Origin: Oscillospiraceae bacterium
Lineage (GTDB): Bacteria > Bacillota > Clostridia > Oscillospirales > Acutalibacteraceae
Direction: 5' to 3'
Length of the DNA stretch: 37,240 nt
Assembly (NCBI GenBank): GCA_015065865.1
Contig: SVPM01000015.1
Location: 1 to 37,240 of the forward strand
This document shows, one piece after another, positions 15,034 to 23,178 of the stretch; position 1 is the first letter of the stretch, and every line of letters begins with the position of its first letter. The position numbers and the translations under genes were made by a program. Below the pieces are notes generated by a model. That model did not search any database, was not told the origin of the DNA, and saw only the letters and a program-made list of their open reading frames with translations.

Positions 15034-15170
15034 ACCACTTGATCCTCGTCGATCGGTCGCTTATAGCGATCACGCAGTTGGCGTGCCGGTTGCAGGAACT
15101 TGCCGCCCAACCAATAGAGCACACCCGCTACACCTAAAATGACCAGTCCGATTTTAATAAAAACCTTCAT
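15030..15170 (-). CDS. Small single-pass membrane protein between mnmE and mnmG (46 aa)
   Basis: An ORF of 46 codons starting MKVFIKIGLVILG. It has GGAGGAGAG at good spacing, starts 17 bp after the mnmE stop, and its stop overlaps the mnmG start as ATGA. Residues 4-22 form a hydrophobic helix ending in LYWLGG. The tail is basic then acidic (QLRDRYKRPIDEDQVV) and would face the cytoplasm if the N-terminus is outside. The ribosome site and two-sided tight packing make it a likely real gene. I recognise no family; a role with tRNA modification is only suggested by position. Confidence 0.7.
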   Translation of the reverse strand: MKVFIKIGLVILGVAGVLYWLGGKFLQPARQLRDRYKRPIDEDQVV

Positions 15171-15187
15171 GTTCTCTCCTCCTGCAC

Positions 15188-16561
15188 TCACTTACCCACA
15201 CAAAAGCGGGCAAACACGTCATCCACGACCGTTTCGGTCACACGTTCGCCTGTCAATTCCAAAATGGCCGCTACCGCATCGTCTACACTCACCGTGACGG
15301 CATCCAGCGTCATACCGCCCAGAAGCGCATCCAACGCTTCCTCCACCGCCGCCAAACTGCGGCAGGCACAATCCCGTTGGCGTTCGGTCGCCAATATCGG
15401 CTCGCCGCTTTGCAGTTGTTCCACACCCGTGACTTCCGCCACGGCCGCCGTCAACTGCTCGATACCGTCATCCTCAGCCGCAGAAATGATTACTGTATGT
15501 TTAAACTTGCTTTGAATATACTCTTTGTCAATTATAAGCGGCTGATCTGCTTTGTTGATGACCGCAATGGCGTGGGAACTTGCCGCTTCTTCTGCCAGCG
15601 TAAGGTCCTCCTCCGTCAACGGACGGGCACCGTCAAACACCGCCAATACCAAAGCCGCCGTCTGCATTCGACTGCGTGCACGTTCCACACCGATCGCTTC
15701 CACCGTATCGTCGGTCGTGCGGATACCCGCCGTGTCCGCCAAACGGAGAAGCACCTCACCCAAGCGGGCGGTACGTTCCACCACGTCACGGGTGGTGCCC
15801 GCCTCGGCGGTTACGATACTGCTCTCACTGCCGGTCAGCCGATTCATCAAGGTGGATTTTCCCACGTTCGGACAACCCACGATCACCGTGTCCACACCGC
15901 CTTGCAGTACCTGCCCCGCATCAAACGTAGCAAGCAGACGGGTCAGGGTACGTTTGGCCTCCCGAAGTGTGGTTTCCAGTTCTTCGGGCTGCAGTTCGGG
16001 AATATCGTCATCGGGATAATCCACAAACGCCGAAAGACCCGAAAGCAACTGCACCAAGTCGGTCTTTACACCATCCAAGCAACGGAACACGGCACCTTCC
16101 CGTGCGGCCAGAGCGGTACGTGCCGAAAGGCGCCCTTCGGCCGCGATCAGCGCCATCACCGATTCCGCACCGGTAAGATCCATCTTACCGTTTACGAATG
16201 CACGGCGGGTAAACTCACCCGCACCGGCGGGACGTGCGCCCACCGCAAACGCCGCACGCAATACCCGCTGTAACAGATACACACCGCCGTGGCAGGAAAG
16301 CTCCACCACGTTTTCACCCGTGTAACTGTGCGGGGCGCGAAATACCGTTGCCACACATTCGTCAATATCCCCCTCGGCATCAAACACGTGACCGTAACAC
16401 GCGGTGTATCCCGCCATCGAAACCAACGTCTTGCCCGCCGTGATCGGACGGAACAAGCGGTCTGCCACCGCGGCGGCATCCTCACCCGACAGACGAATGA
16501 CCCCCAACCCCGCAGGTGCAAGGGGAGTCGCGATCGCCGCTATGGTATCGGAACGTGTCAT
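15188..16561 (-). CDS. mnmE: tRNA uridine-5-carboxymethylaminomethyl modification GTPase MnmE (TrmE)
   Basis: A 457-residue partner of MnmG. The N-terminal tetrahydrofolate-binding domain (1-~120) precedes helical and G domains: G1 GCPNVGKS (229-236), G2 TTRD (256-259), G3 DTAG (276-279) and G4 NKAD (about 336-339). It ends with the family's catalytic C-terminus FCVGK, whose Cys participates in the reaction. It begins at the ATG at 16561 and is first in the operon mnmE-small ORF-mnmG-rsmG. The only promoter hint upstream is a TATAAT (minus strand, 16637-16642) with a poor -35. Confidence 0.98.
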   Translation of the reverse strand: MTRSDTIAAIATPLAPAGLGVIRLSGEDAAAVADRLFRPITAGKTLVSMAGYTACYGHVFDAEGDIDECVATVFRAPHSYTGENVVELSCHGGVYLLQRVLRAAFAVGARPAGAGEFTRRAFVNGKMDLTGAESVMALIAAEGRLSARTALAAREGAVFRCLDGVKTDLVQLLSGLSAFVDYPDDDIPELQPEELETTLREAKRTLTRLLATFDAGQVLQGGVDTVIVGCPNVGKSTLMNRLTGSESSIVTAEAGTTRDVVERTARLGEVLLRLADTAGIRTTDDTVEAIGVERARSRMQTAALVLAVFDGARPLTEEDLTLAEEAASSHAIAVINKADQPLIIDKEYIQSKFKHTVIISAAEDDGIEQLTAAVAEVTGVEQLQSGEPILATERQRDCACRSLAAVEEALDALLGGMTLDAVTVSVDDAVAAILELTGERVTETVVDDVFARFCVGK

Positions 16562-16828
16562 AATATCACCTCAACATCGGTAAAATAAGGGGGTAGCAAA
16601 TTGCAAACAGGGGTGTTTTTGTAATCGTTTTAACAGATTATACGATTTGTATATTATTTTCCCTATAGGCTATATATGGGTATTGTACAACAAGAAAAGG
16701 CAAAAGTCAATCGGCACAAAGAAAAAACGTGGGAGGTCCTTTGCCCGCAGGTGCCGTTAAAATCGTGACGGGTTTTCCCTTTCTCACCGAGGAAGGAGGT
16801 TTTGCGGCGGGAAAGCACCGCCCCAAAA
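16562..16828. other. Intergenic DNA between mnmE and the jag terminators
   Basis: No gene seen. It contains a degenerate copy of the dispersed motif (AGGGGTGTTTTTGTAAT, 16609-16625), a minus-strand TATAAT at 16637-16642 that may be the mnmE -10 element, and AT-rich sequence to about 16700. The G-rich stretch 16730-16828 carries no supportable ORF. Confidence 0.5.
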
Positions 16829-16858
16829 ACGGCAAAAGCGGGAAACCCCTTTTGCCGT
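16829..16858 (-). terminator. Second terminator downstream of jag
   Basis: ACGGCAAAAG (16829-16838) pairs with CTTTTGCCGT (16849-16858), with GGG-AAA-CCC continuing inside. On the minus strand TTTTT follows the stem. It backs up the terminator at 16890-16921. Confidence 0.65.
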
Positions 16859-16889
16859 GTCTGCTCTAATCCGAGGGGTCGTTTATAAA

Positions 16890-16921
16890 AAAAGATCGGT
16901 TGCCTTTCGACAACCGATCTT
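16890..16921 (-). terminator. Terminator of the rpmH-to-jag gene string
   Basis: AAAGATCGGTTG and CAACCGATCTTT form a 12-bp stem around CCTTTCGA, followed on the minus strand by TTTTTTTAT. It lies right behind the jag stop codon. Confidence 0.88.
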
Positions 16922-16925
16922 TACG

Positions 16926-17795
16926 TTACAGATTGATGCGGCCGTACAGCGTAGCGCTGGATTCGGTCGCGGATTCGGTGCGTGCAGGCGGCGTTGCGCC
17001 ATCGGCATCCGGCAGAGGATTGCTGCGAGAAACGAACTGACGGATCTCACGCTTGGGCGGGGTGATCTCGTCGCGGCGATTGTCGCGGCGGTCGCCCTCC
17101 TGCGGACGGCGGCCTTTGCCACCGCGGCCGCGGGAACGGTTCGGATTATCGTCCGACGGCCCGATGATCACGTAGCGGTTGGGTTCGCTGCCGACACTCC
17201 ACGAGGTCGCGCCGTTGATGCTCTGCACGGCGGTGTGAATGATGCGACGCTCATAGGGGTTCATCGGCTCCAGCGAAATGCGGCGACCGGTGCGCGCAAC
17301 TTGGCTCGCATTCTTCTTCGCCAGACCGGTGAGCGAACGCTCACGCTTTTCGCGGTAATTACCGATATCCACCGTTACACGGTAGTAATCGTCGCTTTGG
17401 CGGTTCGCGATCAGCGATACCAGATACTGCAGTGCATCCAGCGTGTCACCGCGGCGGCCGATCACAAAACCGAGATCGTCGCCCGTGAGCGCCAACACAC
17501 AGCCGTTGCCGTCTTCATTTTCGGTCACATCAACGGTGGTATCCCCCACGCCCAACGCATTCAGCACGTCGCGTAGATACGCAGCTGCCGCATCCGCAGG
17601 CGAGAGATTTTCCTCCCAAACAGCCTTGACCTCGGCGGGACTGCCGCCGAACAAACCAAACGTCTTCTTCTGCGGCTCTTGCAAGGTTTCAAAAACAACC
17701 TCGGCCGCACGGTCAGCGGACAAACCCAATTCGGCAAGTGCCGCCGCCTGTGCCTCCTCGATGGTGGAGGCCTGTGCAATAACTTCTTTACGCAC
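16926..17795 (-). CDS. jag: RNA-binding protein Jag/KhpB (SpoIIIJ-associated)
   Basis: A 289-residue RNA-binding protein with the Jag-N domain (MRKEVIAQASTIEEA), an FGLFGG linker, a KH domain with the GxxG loop IGRRGDTLDALQYL, and an R3H domain (around NPYERRIIHTAVQ). Unlike the ~200-residue B. subtilis form, it ends in a tail of about 60 residues rich in Arg and Gly (SRGRGGKGRR then more basic sequence). I start at the GTG at 17795, which has AAAGGA 9 bases upstream and matches the family start; an ATG at 17825 has no ribosome site. It sits next to yidC as usual and probably modulates RNAs for cell-envelope functions. Confidence 0.93.
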   Translation of the reverse strand: MRKEVIAQASTIEEAQAAALAELGLSADRAAEVVFETLQEPQKKTFGLFGGSPAEVKAVWEENLSPADAAAAYLRDVLNALGVGDTTVDVTENEDGNGCVLALTGDDLGFVIGRRGDTLDALQYLVSLIANRQSDDYYRVTVDIGNYREKRERSLTGLAKKNASQVARTGRRISLEPMNPYERRIIHTAVQSINGATSWSVGSEPNRYVIIGPSDDNPNRSRGRGGKGRRPQEGDRRDNRRDEITPPKREIRQFVSRSNPLPDADGATPPARTESATESSATLYGRINL

Positions 17796-17852
17796 GGTGT
17801 TTCTTCCTTTCGTGGTCTTTTTCATTTATGAAACGGGGGTTTCCCGTAAACA

Positions 17853-19082
17853 TCACTTTTCTTCCTTTTTGACTTCGCCCAGTTCAATACCGTTCAACTT
17901 CGCCTTTTTCTTTTTGGCGGTGTCTTTCGGTTCTGCAGCGGCACGCGCGGCGGCTTCATCTTCCGCACGTTCACGCTCGTCATCCAAGCGGCGTGCCTCC
18001 GCCAACGTCTGCTGTTTCTTAGCCTCTGCACGCGCACGGCGGCGTTCCTCGTAATCCTTTTCCGCCTGTTCGCGAATCTTCTTCGGGTTGTAGATGGTGT
18101 TTAAGATCACCGTCTGCACAATGGCAATGATGTTGGAACACGTCCAGTACACACCGACACCGCCGGGAACGGTGAAGGAAATATACAGCGAAAACAACGG
18201 CATAAACAGGAACATCATACCGTTGGAACAACCCTGACCGGGCTGTTTTTCACCGCTCATACCCTGCTTGTTGTAGAAAGAGGACAAGAGCGAGGTGATC
18301 ACCGCCGTGAGACCGGACAACAGCGGAATCAGCCACAGAATGTTGATATCACCGAAGCCGCGTCCCGCCGTCCACGGGTTTTGCAACATCGAACGGTTGC
18401 CTAAACGGAACTGTTTGCCCATCGCGGCAATTTCGTTATAATACTCTTCCGCCACGGCGGTATCACCATCCACCGTTTCAGCGATCGAACGAATGATCTC
18501 GTCACGGTTAGCATCCAACGCCTGCATCATATACATTTCACGGTAATAGTTCTTTTCACCCAGCTTGCTGCCGTCCACTTTCGTGGTGAGATCGATCACC
18601 GTGCCGTTTTCTTTGTGAGTCGCCGTCTTGCCGTCTTTGGATACCGTGTAGTCACTTTCTTTATTGGTGTAGGTTTGCACGTTCACCGCCGAAACCGCCG
18701 CATTGATAGCCGTATCCGGCACCGCGCTCAGATACGACAGCGGTTCGTAGATCACCGCGATAATACCGAACAACACGATCATCTGCACGATCAGCGGTAA
18801 GCAACCGCCGGTGAGAGATACACCCTCTTTTTCATACAGCGCCTGCTGTTTTTGCTGCAGTTTTTGCGGATCGTTCTTATATTTTTTCTGTAAACGCTCC
18901 AAACGCGGCGCCAGACGAATACGGTCCGCCTGCTTCTTCTGCGATTGCAGGGAAAAGGGGAACAACAACACACGAATGATCAGTGTGAACAAAAAAATCG
19001 CCAAAAAATAATCGTTGACCCAGTTGTACACCCAGCCCATAACTGCACCGAGCGGACCTGCCAAAAAACCAAACAAACCCAT
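17853..19082 (-). CDS. yidC: Membrane protein insertase YidC (OxaA/SpoIIIJ type)
   Basis: A 409-residue membrane insertase for Sec-dependent and independent proteins. The hydrophilic-groove Arg lies in LIIRVLLFPFSLQSQKK (about 35-51). The cytoplasmic hairpin (LERLQKKYKNDPQKLQQKQ) and the GGCLPLIVQMIVLFG helix follow. Three terminal helices include PLFSLYISFTVPGGVGVYW. There is an extracytoplasmic insertion of about 110 residues between the second and third core helices (SAVPDTAIN to RGFGDINILW), larger than in Bacillus. The C-terminal tail is long, charged and coiled-coil-like (EEERRRARAEAKKQ region). No lipobox is seen at the N-terminus. AAAAGGAGA precedes the ATG at 19082. Confidence 0.96.
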   Translation of the reverse strand: MGLFGFLAGPLGAVMGWVYNWVNDYFLAIFLFTLIIRVLLFPFSLQSQKKQADRIRLAPRLERLQKKYKNDPQKLQQKQQALYEKEGVSLTGGCLPLIVQMIVLFGIIAVIYEPLSYLSAVPDTAINAAVSAVNVQTYTNKESDYTVSKDGKTATHKENGTVIDLTTKVDGSKLGEKNYYREMYMMQALDANRDEIIRSIAETVDGDTAVAEEYYNEIAAMGKQFRLGNRSMLQNPWTAGRGFGDINILWLIPLLSGLTAVITSLLSSFYNKQGMSGEKQPGQGCSNGMMFLFMPLFSLYISFTVPGGVGVYWTCSNIIAIVQTVILNTIYNPKKIREQAEKDYEERRRARAEAKKQQTLAEARRLDDERERAEDEAAARAAAEPKDTAKKKKAKLNGIELGEVKKEEK

Positions 19083-19099
19083 GGTATACGTATCTCCTT

Positions 19100-19396
19100 T
19101 TACATATCACTGTCTGCATCATACAGACTTTCCGCTTCCGCATCGTCCATATATACGGCTGTTTTTTGCCGACGAAAGGTAAATTTTTTGGGAACGGGAT
19201 CGTAACCCTTACCTCCCCACGGATTACAACGCAAAATGCGCCACAAAGCCAGCAAACCTCCGCGCAACGTGCCGAAACGCGCAAACGCCTCCACCGCATA
19301 CTGCGAACAGGTCGGCGTAAACCGACAACACGGTTTTGTGTGTGCGGAAATACGGCGCTGATACCACCGCACCGCGGCAATGCACCACCGTCTCAC
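19100..19396 (-). CDS. yidD: Membrane protein insertion efficiency factor YidD
   Basis: A 98-residue membrane-associated protein that aids YidC. The diagnostic cysteine-rich block [15 protein letters not shown] and the [14 protein letters not shown] block are intact. It starts with GTG at 19396, overlapping the rnpA stop as GTGA. It ends 17 bp before yidC. The acidic C-terminal tail ([14 protein letters not shown]) is extra to the core family. Confidence 0.96.
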   Translation of the reverse strand: MRRWCIAAVRWYQRRISAHTKPCCRFTPTCSQYAVEAFARFGTLRGGLLALWRILRCNPWGGKGYDPVPKKFTFRRQKTAVYMDDAEAESLYDADSDM

Positions 19397-19743
19397 AACA
19401 CACCCGCCTCTTTCAACTGCTTACGCAAAACGGGCAACAGTTCGGTGCTTTTCATCGAAAGCAGGCGGGCACGTGCCACAAACACAATATCAAACCCACC
19501 GTGCAGTTCGGGATACAACGCCGCATACGCCGCACGTATCACGCGGCGGCAACGACTGCGTTTGACCGCCTTACCGATCTTTTTACCCGTAGTAATTCCC
19601 ATACGCAACAACGGCTGCCCGTTTTCATCCTTCAAACGACTTTTGCGGACATACGTGATCACCGCGGGATGCACAAAGGCACGACCGCGATAATACAAGG
19701 TGCGAAACTCCGTGTTGCTTTTCAACACAGCAAAACGCGCCAT
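19393..19743 (-). CDS. rnpA: Ribonuclease P protein component
   Basis: A 116-residue protein subunit of RNase P, needed for tRNA 5'-end maturation. The central RNA-binding block [20 protein letters not shown] is the RNR-type signature, and the N-terminal hydrophobic cleft region ([24 protein letters not shown]) is present. The ribosome site GAAAGGAGAG precedes the ATG at 19743. A hairpin terminator separates it from rpmH, so rnpA probably depends on readthrough. The RNA partner rnpB is not recognised in this window. Confidence 0.96.
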   Translation of the reverse strand: MARFAVLKSNTEFRTLYYRGRAFVHPAVITYVRKSRLKDENGQPLLRMGITTGKKIGKAVKRSRCRRVIRAAYAALYPELHGGFDIVFVARARLLSMKSTELLPVLRKQLKEAGVL

Positions 19744-19765
19744 AGCCGCACTCTCCTTTCGGGAT

Positions 19766-19798
19766 AAGAAAAAAAGCCACGCTAAGGTGGCTTTTTTT
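19766..19798. terminator. Attenuator hairpin between rpmH and rnpA
   Basis: AAAAAAAGCCAC, loop GCTAA or similar, GTGGCTTTTTTT: a short GC stem with seven T on either side, starting at the rpmH stop codon. No promoter is visible between it and rnpA, so it likely sets a high rpmH to low rnpA ratio by partial termination. Confidence 0.78.
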
Positions 19799-19931
19799 AG
19801 TGGGTCAGACGTGCTCTGCCTTTCGCACGGCGGCGAGCCAGCACCTTACGGCCATTCGCCGTTGCCATTCTCTTGCGGAACCCGTGTTCCATTTTACGAT
19901 GACGCTTTTTGGGCTGATAGGTACGAAACAT
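19797..19931 (-). CDS. rpmH: 50S ribosomal protein bL34
   Basis: A 44-residue ribosomal protein with the invariant pattern [34 protein letters not shown]. The start is at 19931; a longer open frame to 20009 is only leader sequence. GGAGG lies before the ATG. It is first gene of the leftward string next to dnaA, as in most bacteria. Confidence 0.98.
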   Translation of the reverse strand: MFRTYQPKKRHRKMEHGFRKRMATANGRKVLARRRAKGRARLTH

Positions 19932-19992
19932 ACTACGCCCTCCTTTCGGTTTCCGGATTGGCTGTTCATAAGCGACAACCTTGCGAGGATAC

Positions 19993-20022
19993 ATTATACC
20001 AAACCTCACCTTAAAAAGTCAA
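19993..20022 (-). promoter_or_regulatory. Promoter of rpmH
   Basis: On the minus strand: TTGACT (20017-20022), 18-bp spacer, TATAAT (19993-19998). A leader of about 55 bases precedes rpmH. Confidence 0.8.
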
Positions 20023-20058
20023 CCCATTTTTCACGAATTTTAAGAAATTTTTCGAGCC

Positions 20059-20086
20059 TTGTGGTCATACGTTTTTTAAACCACAA
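20059..20086. promoter_or_regulatory. Inverted repeat TTGTGGT...ACCACAA upstream of dnaA
   Basis: A 7-bp perfect inverted repeat (20059-20065 and 20080-20086) in the rpmH-dnaA gap. It contains no consensus DnaA box. It could be a regulator site for dnaA or part of a bipartite origin. The rest of 20023-20246 is very AT-rich (TATATA runs near 20161-20215) and holds the dnaA promoter. Confidence 0.35.
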
Positions 20087-20144
20087 CATTTTGTGTTTGA
20101 TACAAAATACCCTGTCTTTTTTTCAACAAATCCAAGAAAATCGC

Positions 20145-20173
20145 TTGAAAGTTTCTCTTATATATGGTATAAT
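20145..20173 (+). promoter_or_regulatory. Promoter of dnaA
   Basis: TTGAAA (20145-20150), a 17-bp spacer, TATAAT (20168-20173). The leader to the ATG is about 65 bases and contains AAAAAAGGAG at 20232-20241. Confidence 0.82.
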
Positions 20174-20246
20174 ATAAATATATATGTATCTAATTTATAT
20201 CTAGATATAGCTATATCACGTTTTTAATTAAAAAAGGAGATAAACA

Positions 20247-21602
20247 ATGAAATCCATTGACGAAGTTTGGGCGGGTATTCAAGCGGCTTTAAAGGCCATG
20301 CCGGAAGTCAGCGTTACGGCGTATGACACGTGGCTTTCTCCGTTGGAACCCCGTGAGATACAAGACGGTAACTTGGTGTTGTACGTGGAAACGGCTTTTC
20401 AAAAAGGCATCATTTTGGATTGCTACACCACGCGGCTGGAACAGGCCGTGATGCAGGTGATGGGCTTGCCGCTGAAGGTACGCATTATTTCGGGAGAGGA
20501 CGATAAATATCCCGAACCGCCGCCGGAAGATGAAAACGACGTACATACCGTTATCAACCGCCGTTTGATGGATGCGCGTATTCCCGAATACGAATATTCG
20601 TTTGAAAACTTTATCGTCGGTTCGTCCAACCAGTTTGCTCACGCGGCGGCACAGGCGGTGGCTAAGGAACCTTCTTCCATCTACAACCCGCTGTTTATTC
20701 ACGGCGGTTCGGGCCTCGGTAAGACTCACTTGATGTATGCGATCTGCAACGAGATCCGTATGCGTAACCCCGGTTTTAAAATTATCTACACCAAAGCCGA
20801 AACTATGACCAACGAGATCATCGAAGCGATCCGCGGCGGTCACACGGCGGAACTGCGGGAAAAATACCGCAAGGCGGATATGCTGTTGGTGGACGATATT
20901 CAGTTTATCGCCGGTAAGGAATCCACACAGACGGAATTCTTCCACACCTTTGAAGCGTTGCATCAGGCAAACAAACAGATCGTGCTGACGTCCGACCGTC
21001 CGCCGAAGGAGATATCTTCGTTGGAGGACCGTTTGCGTTCGCGGTTTGAAGCCGGTCTGTTGGCAGATATTCAACCGCCCGATCTGGAAACCCGCATTGC
21101 CATTGTAAAACGCAAAGCACAGTTGCTGCAACTGGATCTTTCGGATGAGATCGCGGAATACATCGCGACCCAACTGAAAACGAACGTCCGTCAGTTGGAA
21201 GGCGTGGTGCGCCGCATTATGGCAAACCAACTGCTGGCGGGTGAAAAACCGTCGCTGGCGGTGGCACAAAACGCCATTCGGGACATCCGCTCCACCGCAC
21301 TGCCCGCACCCGTCACGGTGGATAAAATTATGTCGGAAGTTTCCCGCACCATGAACGTCACGGTGGACGACCTGCGCGGCAAAAAACATTCGGCCGGTAT
21401 CTCCCGTGCACGGCAGGTGGCCATGTATGTGGTACGTGAAGTGGTAAGTTCGATGTCGATGGATGCGATCGGGCAGGAATTCGGCGGCCGCGATCACTCC
21501 ACCGTGGTGTACACCATCCAAAAGGTAGAAAAACTGATGGAGTCGGACGATGCTTATAAAGGGCTCGTTAAGGACATTATCAAAAACGTGTCCAACCAAT
21601 AA
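20247..21602 (+). CDS. dnaA: Chromosomal replication initiator DnaA
   Basis: A 451-residue initiator that melts oriC and loads helicase. Domain I spans 1-~80, with a short acidic linker (PEPPPEDEND, ~89-98). The AAA+ domain has the Walker A GGSGLGKTH (153-161) and the Walker B LLVDDIQF (213-220). Domain IV has the DnaA-box recognition signature GGRDHSTVVYTIQKVE (413-428). Length and domain order are standard. It starts at the ATG at 20247 behind AAAAGGAG. Confidence 0.99.
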   Translation: MKSIDEVWAGIQAALKAMPEVSVTAYDTWLSPLEPREIQDGNLVLYVETAFQKGIILDCYTTRLEQAVMQVMGLPLKVRIISGEDDKYPEPPPEDENDVHTVINRRLMDARIPEYEYSFENFIVGSSNQFAHAAAQAVAKEPSSIYNPLFIHGGSGLGKTHLMYAICNEIRMRNPGFKIIYTKAETMTNEIIEAIRGGHTAELREKYRKADMLLVDDIQFIAGKESTQTEFFHTFEALHQANKQIVLTSDRPPKEISSLEDRLRSRFEAGLLADIQPPDLETRIAIVKRKAQLLQLDLSDEIAEYIATQLKTNVRQLEGVVRRIMANQLLAGEKPSLAVAQNAIRDIRSTALPAPVTVDKIMSEVSRTMNVTVDDLRGKKHSAGISRARQVAMYVVREVVSSMSMDAIGQEFGGRDHSTVVYTIQKVEKLMESDDAYKGLVKDIIKNVSNQ

Positions 21603-21841
21603 TTTTCCACTTTTTCTTCACCTTTCCACAAGCGTTTTAAACGGTGGAGTGGAATGTGGATAACGGTTGAAAACGTTTTTCACGGTTTTGCACCGTTCTT
21701 TCACATCACGGAAGAGGTGAAAACGGCGATAATACGAGAAACTTGAACGTTTTCCCCTTTTTCCACCGCCCCTATTACTATATCTAAAAAGATAGATGGA
21801 TTTTTATATCATAAATCCTCGATGAAAGGAACGAACACCCT
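21603..21841. other. oriC: Probable oriC (dnaA-dnaN intergenic region)
   Basis: The stretch holds a perfect DnaA box, TGTGGATAA (21655-21663, reverse of TTATCCACA). It also has degenerate boxes TTTTCCACT (21603-21611), CTTTCCACA (21622-21630) and a TTTTCCACC near 21757-21766. An AT-rich tract follows (about 21775-21820), suitable for unwinding. Divergent gene orientation around this locus supports the assignment. No confident dnaN promoter is visible inside it. Confidence 0.75.
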
Positions 21842-22945
21842 ATGAAATTTTTCTGTCAGAAACAAGCACTGGTCGATGCGGTAAACAACGTCACCCGTGC
21901 GGTCAGCAATCGCAGCACCATTCCCGCGTTGGAGGGTATCTTGATTCGTGCGACCTCGTCGTTGTTCCTTGCGGGCTACGATATGGAGATCGGTATTACC
22001 ACCAATATCGAAGCACAGGTGCAAGACCCCGGTGAGATCGTGTTGCCCTGCAAGCAGTTCGGCGACATCGTGCGCCGTCTGCCGGATGAAATGGTTTCCA
22101 TTTCTGCGAATGAGAAGTTGAACATCACCATTCGCAGCGGTGCGGCAGAATTTAATATCGTGGGCATGTCGGCGGCGGATTTCCCCGAAATGCCGTCAGT
22201 ATCGGACGGTATGGGTTTTTCGGTTCCGCAGAACGTGCTGAAAGGTATGATCCGTCAGACCCTGTTTGCGGTGGCACCGCCGGATTCCGGCAAACCGATC
22301 CACACCGGCACGTTGTTTGAGGTGGAAAATTCCACCCTGCGTTTGGTGTCGGTGGACGGCTCGCGCTTGGCGATTCGCACCGAACAGGTGAAAGCCAACG
22401 AAGAAATGAAGTTTGTGGTGCCCGGCAAGACGTTGAGCGAAGTGTTGAAACTTACGAGCGACGAGGATACGCCGATTTTTATGGCGGTGGGCCGCCGTCA
22501 CATCGTGATGCAGATCGACGGTTACGCCGTGATATCCCGTTTGTTGGACGGCGAGTTTTTGGCCTATCGCAAGGCGATCCCCCCCACCAGCAGCACCACC
22601 CTGCGCGTGAAAACGCGTGAGATGATCGATGCGGTGGAGCGTGTGTCGCTGGTGGTGAACGACCGTGTGAAGTCGCCGCTGGTCTGCTCGTTTGAAGATA
22701 ACAGCATCGCGCTGTCCTGCACATCTTCCATCGGCAGTGCAAACGATCTGATCAAATGCGAGATGCAGGGTGAAAAACAGGAGATCGCGTTTAACAGCCG
22801 CTTTATGTTGGATGCACTCAAAAACAGTGAATCGGACGAAGTGGTGTTGGAACTGGGCAGTTCGCTTTCTCCCATCAAGATCGTACCGCCTTCGGGCAAC
22901 GAGGAATTTTTGTTCATCGTGTTGCCGGTACGTATGAAAAAGTAA
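21842..22945 (+). CDS. dnaN: DNA polymerase III subunit beta (sliding clamp)
   Basis: A 367-residue ring-forming processivity factor with three homologous domains of ~120 residues. It begins MKFFCQKQALVDAVNNVTRAVSNRSTIPALEG and ends with the peptide-binding C-terminus FIVLPVRMKK, similar to the usual ..PVR/MR terminus. DSKRLAIR-type segment DGSRLAIRTE is present. AAAGGA precedes the start. It heads a run of closely spaced genes reaching gyrA. Confidence 0.98.
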   Translation: MKFFCQKQALVDAVNNVTRAVSNRSTIPALEGILIRATSSLFLAGYDMEIGITTNIEAQVQDPGEIVLPCKQFGDIVRRLPDEMVSISANEKLNITIRSGAAEFNIVGMSAADFPEMPSVSDGMGFSVPQNVLKGMIRQTLFAVAPPDSGKPIHTGTLFEVENSTLRLVSVDGSRLAIRTEQVKANEEMKFVVPGKTLSEVLKLTSDEDTPIFMAVGRRHIVMQIDGYAVISRLLDGEFLAYRKAIPPTSSTTLRVKTREMIDAVERVSLVVNDRVKSPLVCSFEDNSIALSCTSSIGSANDLIKCEMQGEKQEIAFNSRFMLDALKNSESDEVVLELGSSLSPIKIVPPSGNEEFLFIVLPVRMKK

Positions 22946-22956
22946 GGTAAACGATT

Positions 22957-23178
22957 ATGAAACAAACAGTGGAAATACATACGCCGTTTATTCGCTTGGA
23001 TGCGTTGCTTAAATTGTGTGCCGCGGTGGAAAGCGGCGGGCAAGCCAAAGTGTTGGTGCAGGGCGGACAGGTGTTGGTAAACGGGGAGGTGTGCACCATG
23101 CGCGGAAAAAAACTGGTGCAGGGTGACACGGTGCAGGTAAACGGACAGGACACGGTGTATACCGTGGCAGTGGTATGA
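22957..23178 (+). CDS. yaaA: S4-domain RNA-binding protein YaaA
   Basis: A 73-residue S4-fold protein, the conserved small gene between dnaN and recF in Firmicutes. The S4 core is [34 protein letters not shown], and the rest continues the fold ([13 protein letters not shown]). Its stop overlaps the recF ATG (ATGA). Its role is thought to involve ribosome assembly in Bacillus. Confidence 0.93.
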   Translation: MKQTVEIHTPFIRLDALLKLCAAVESGGQAKVLVQGGQVLVNGEVCTMRGKKLVQGDTVQVNGQDTVYTVAVV

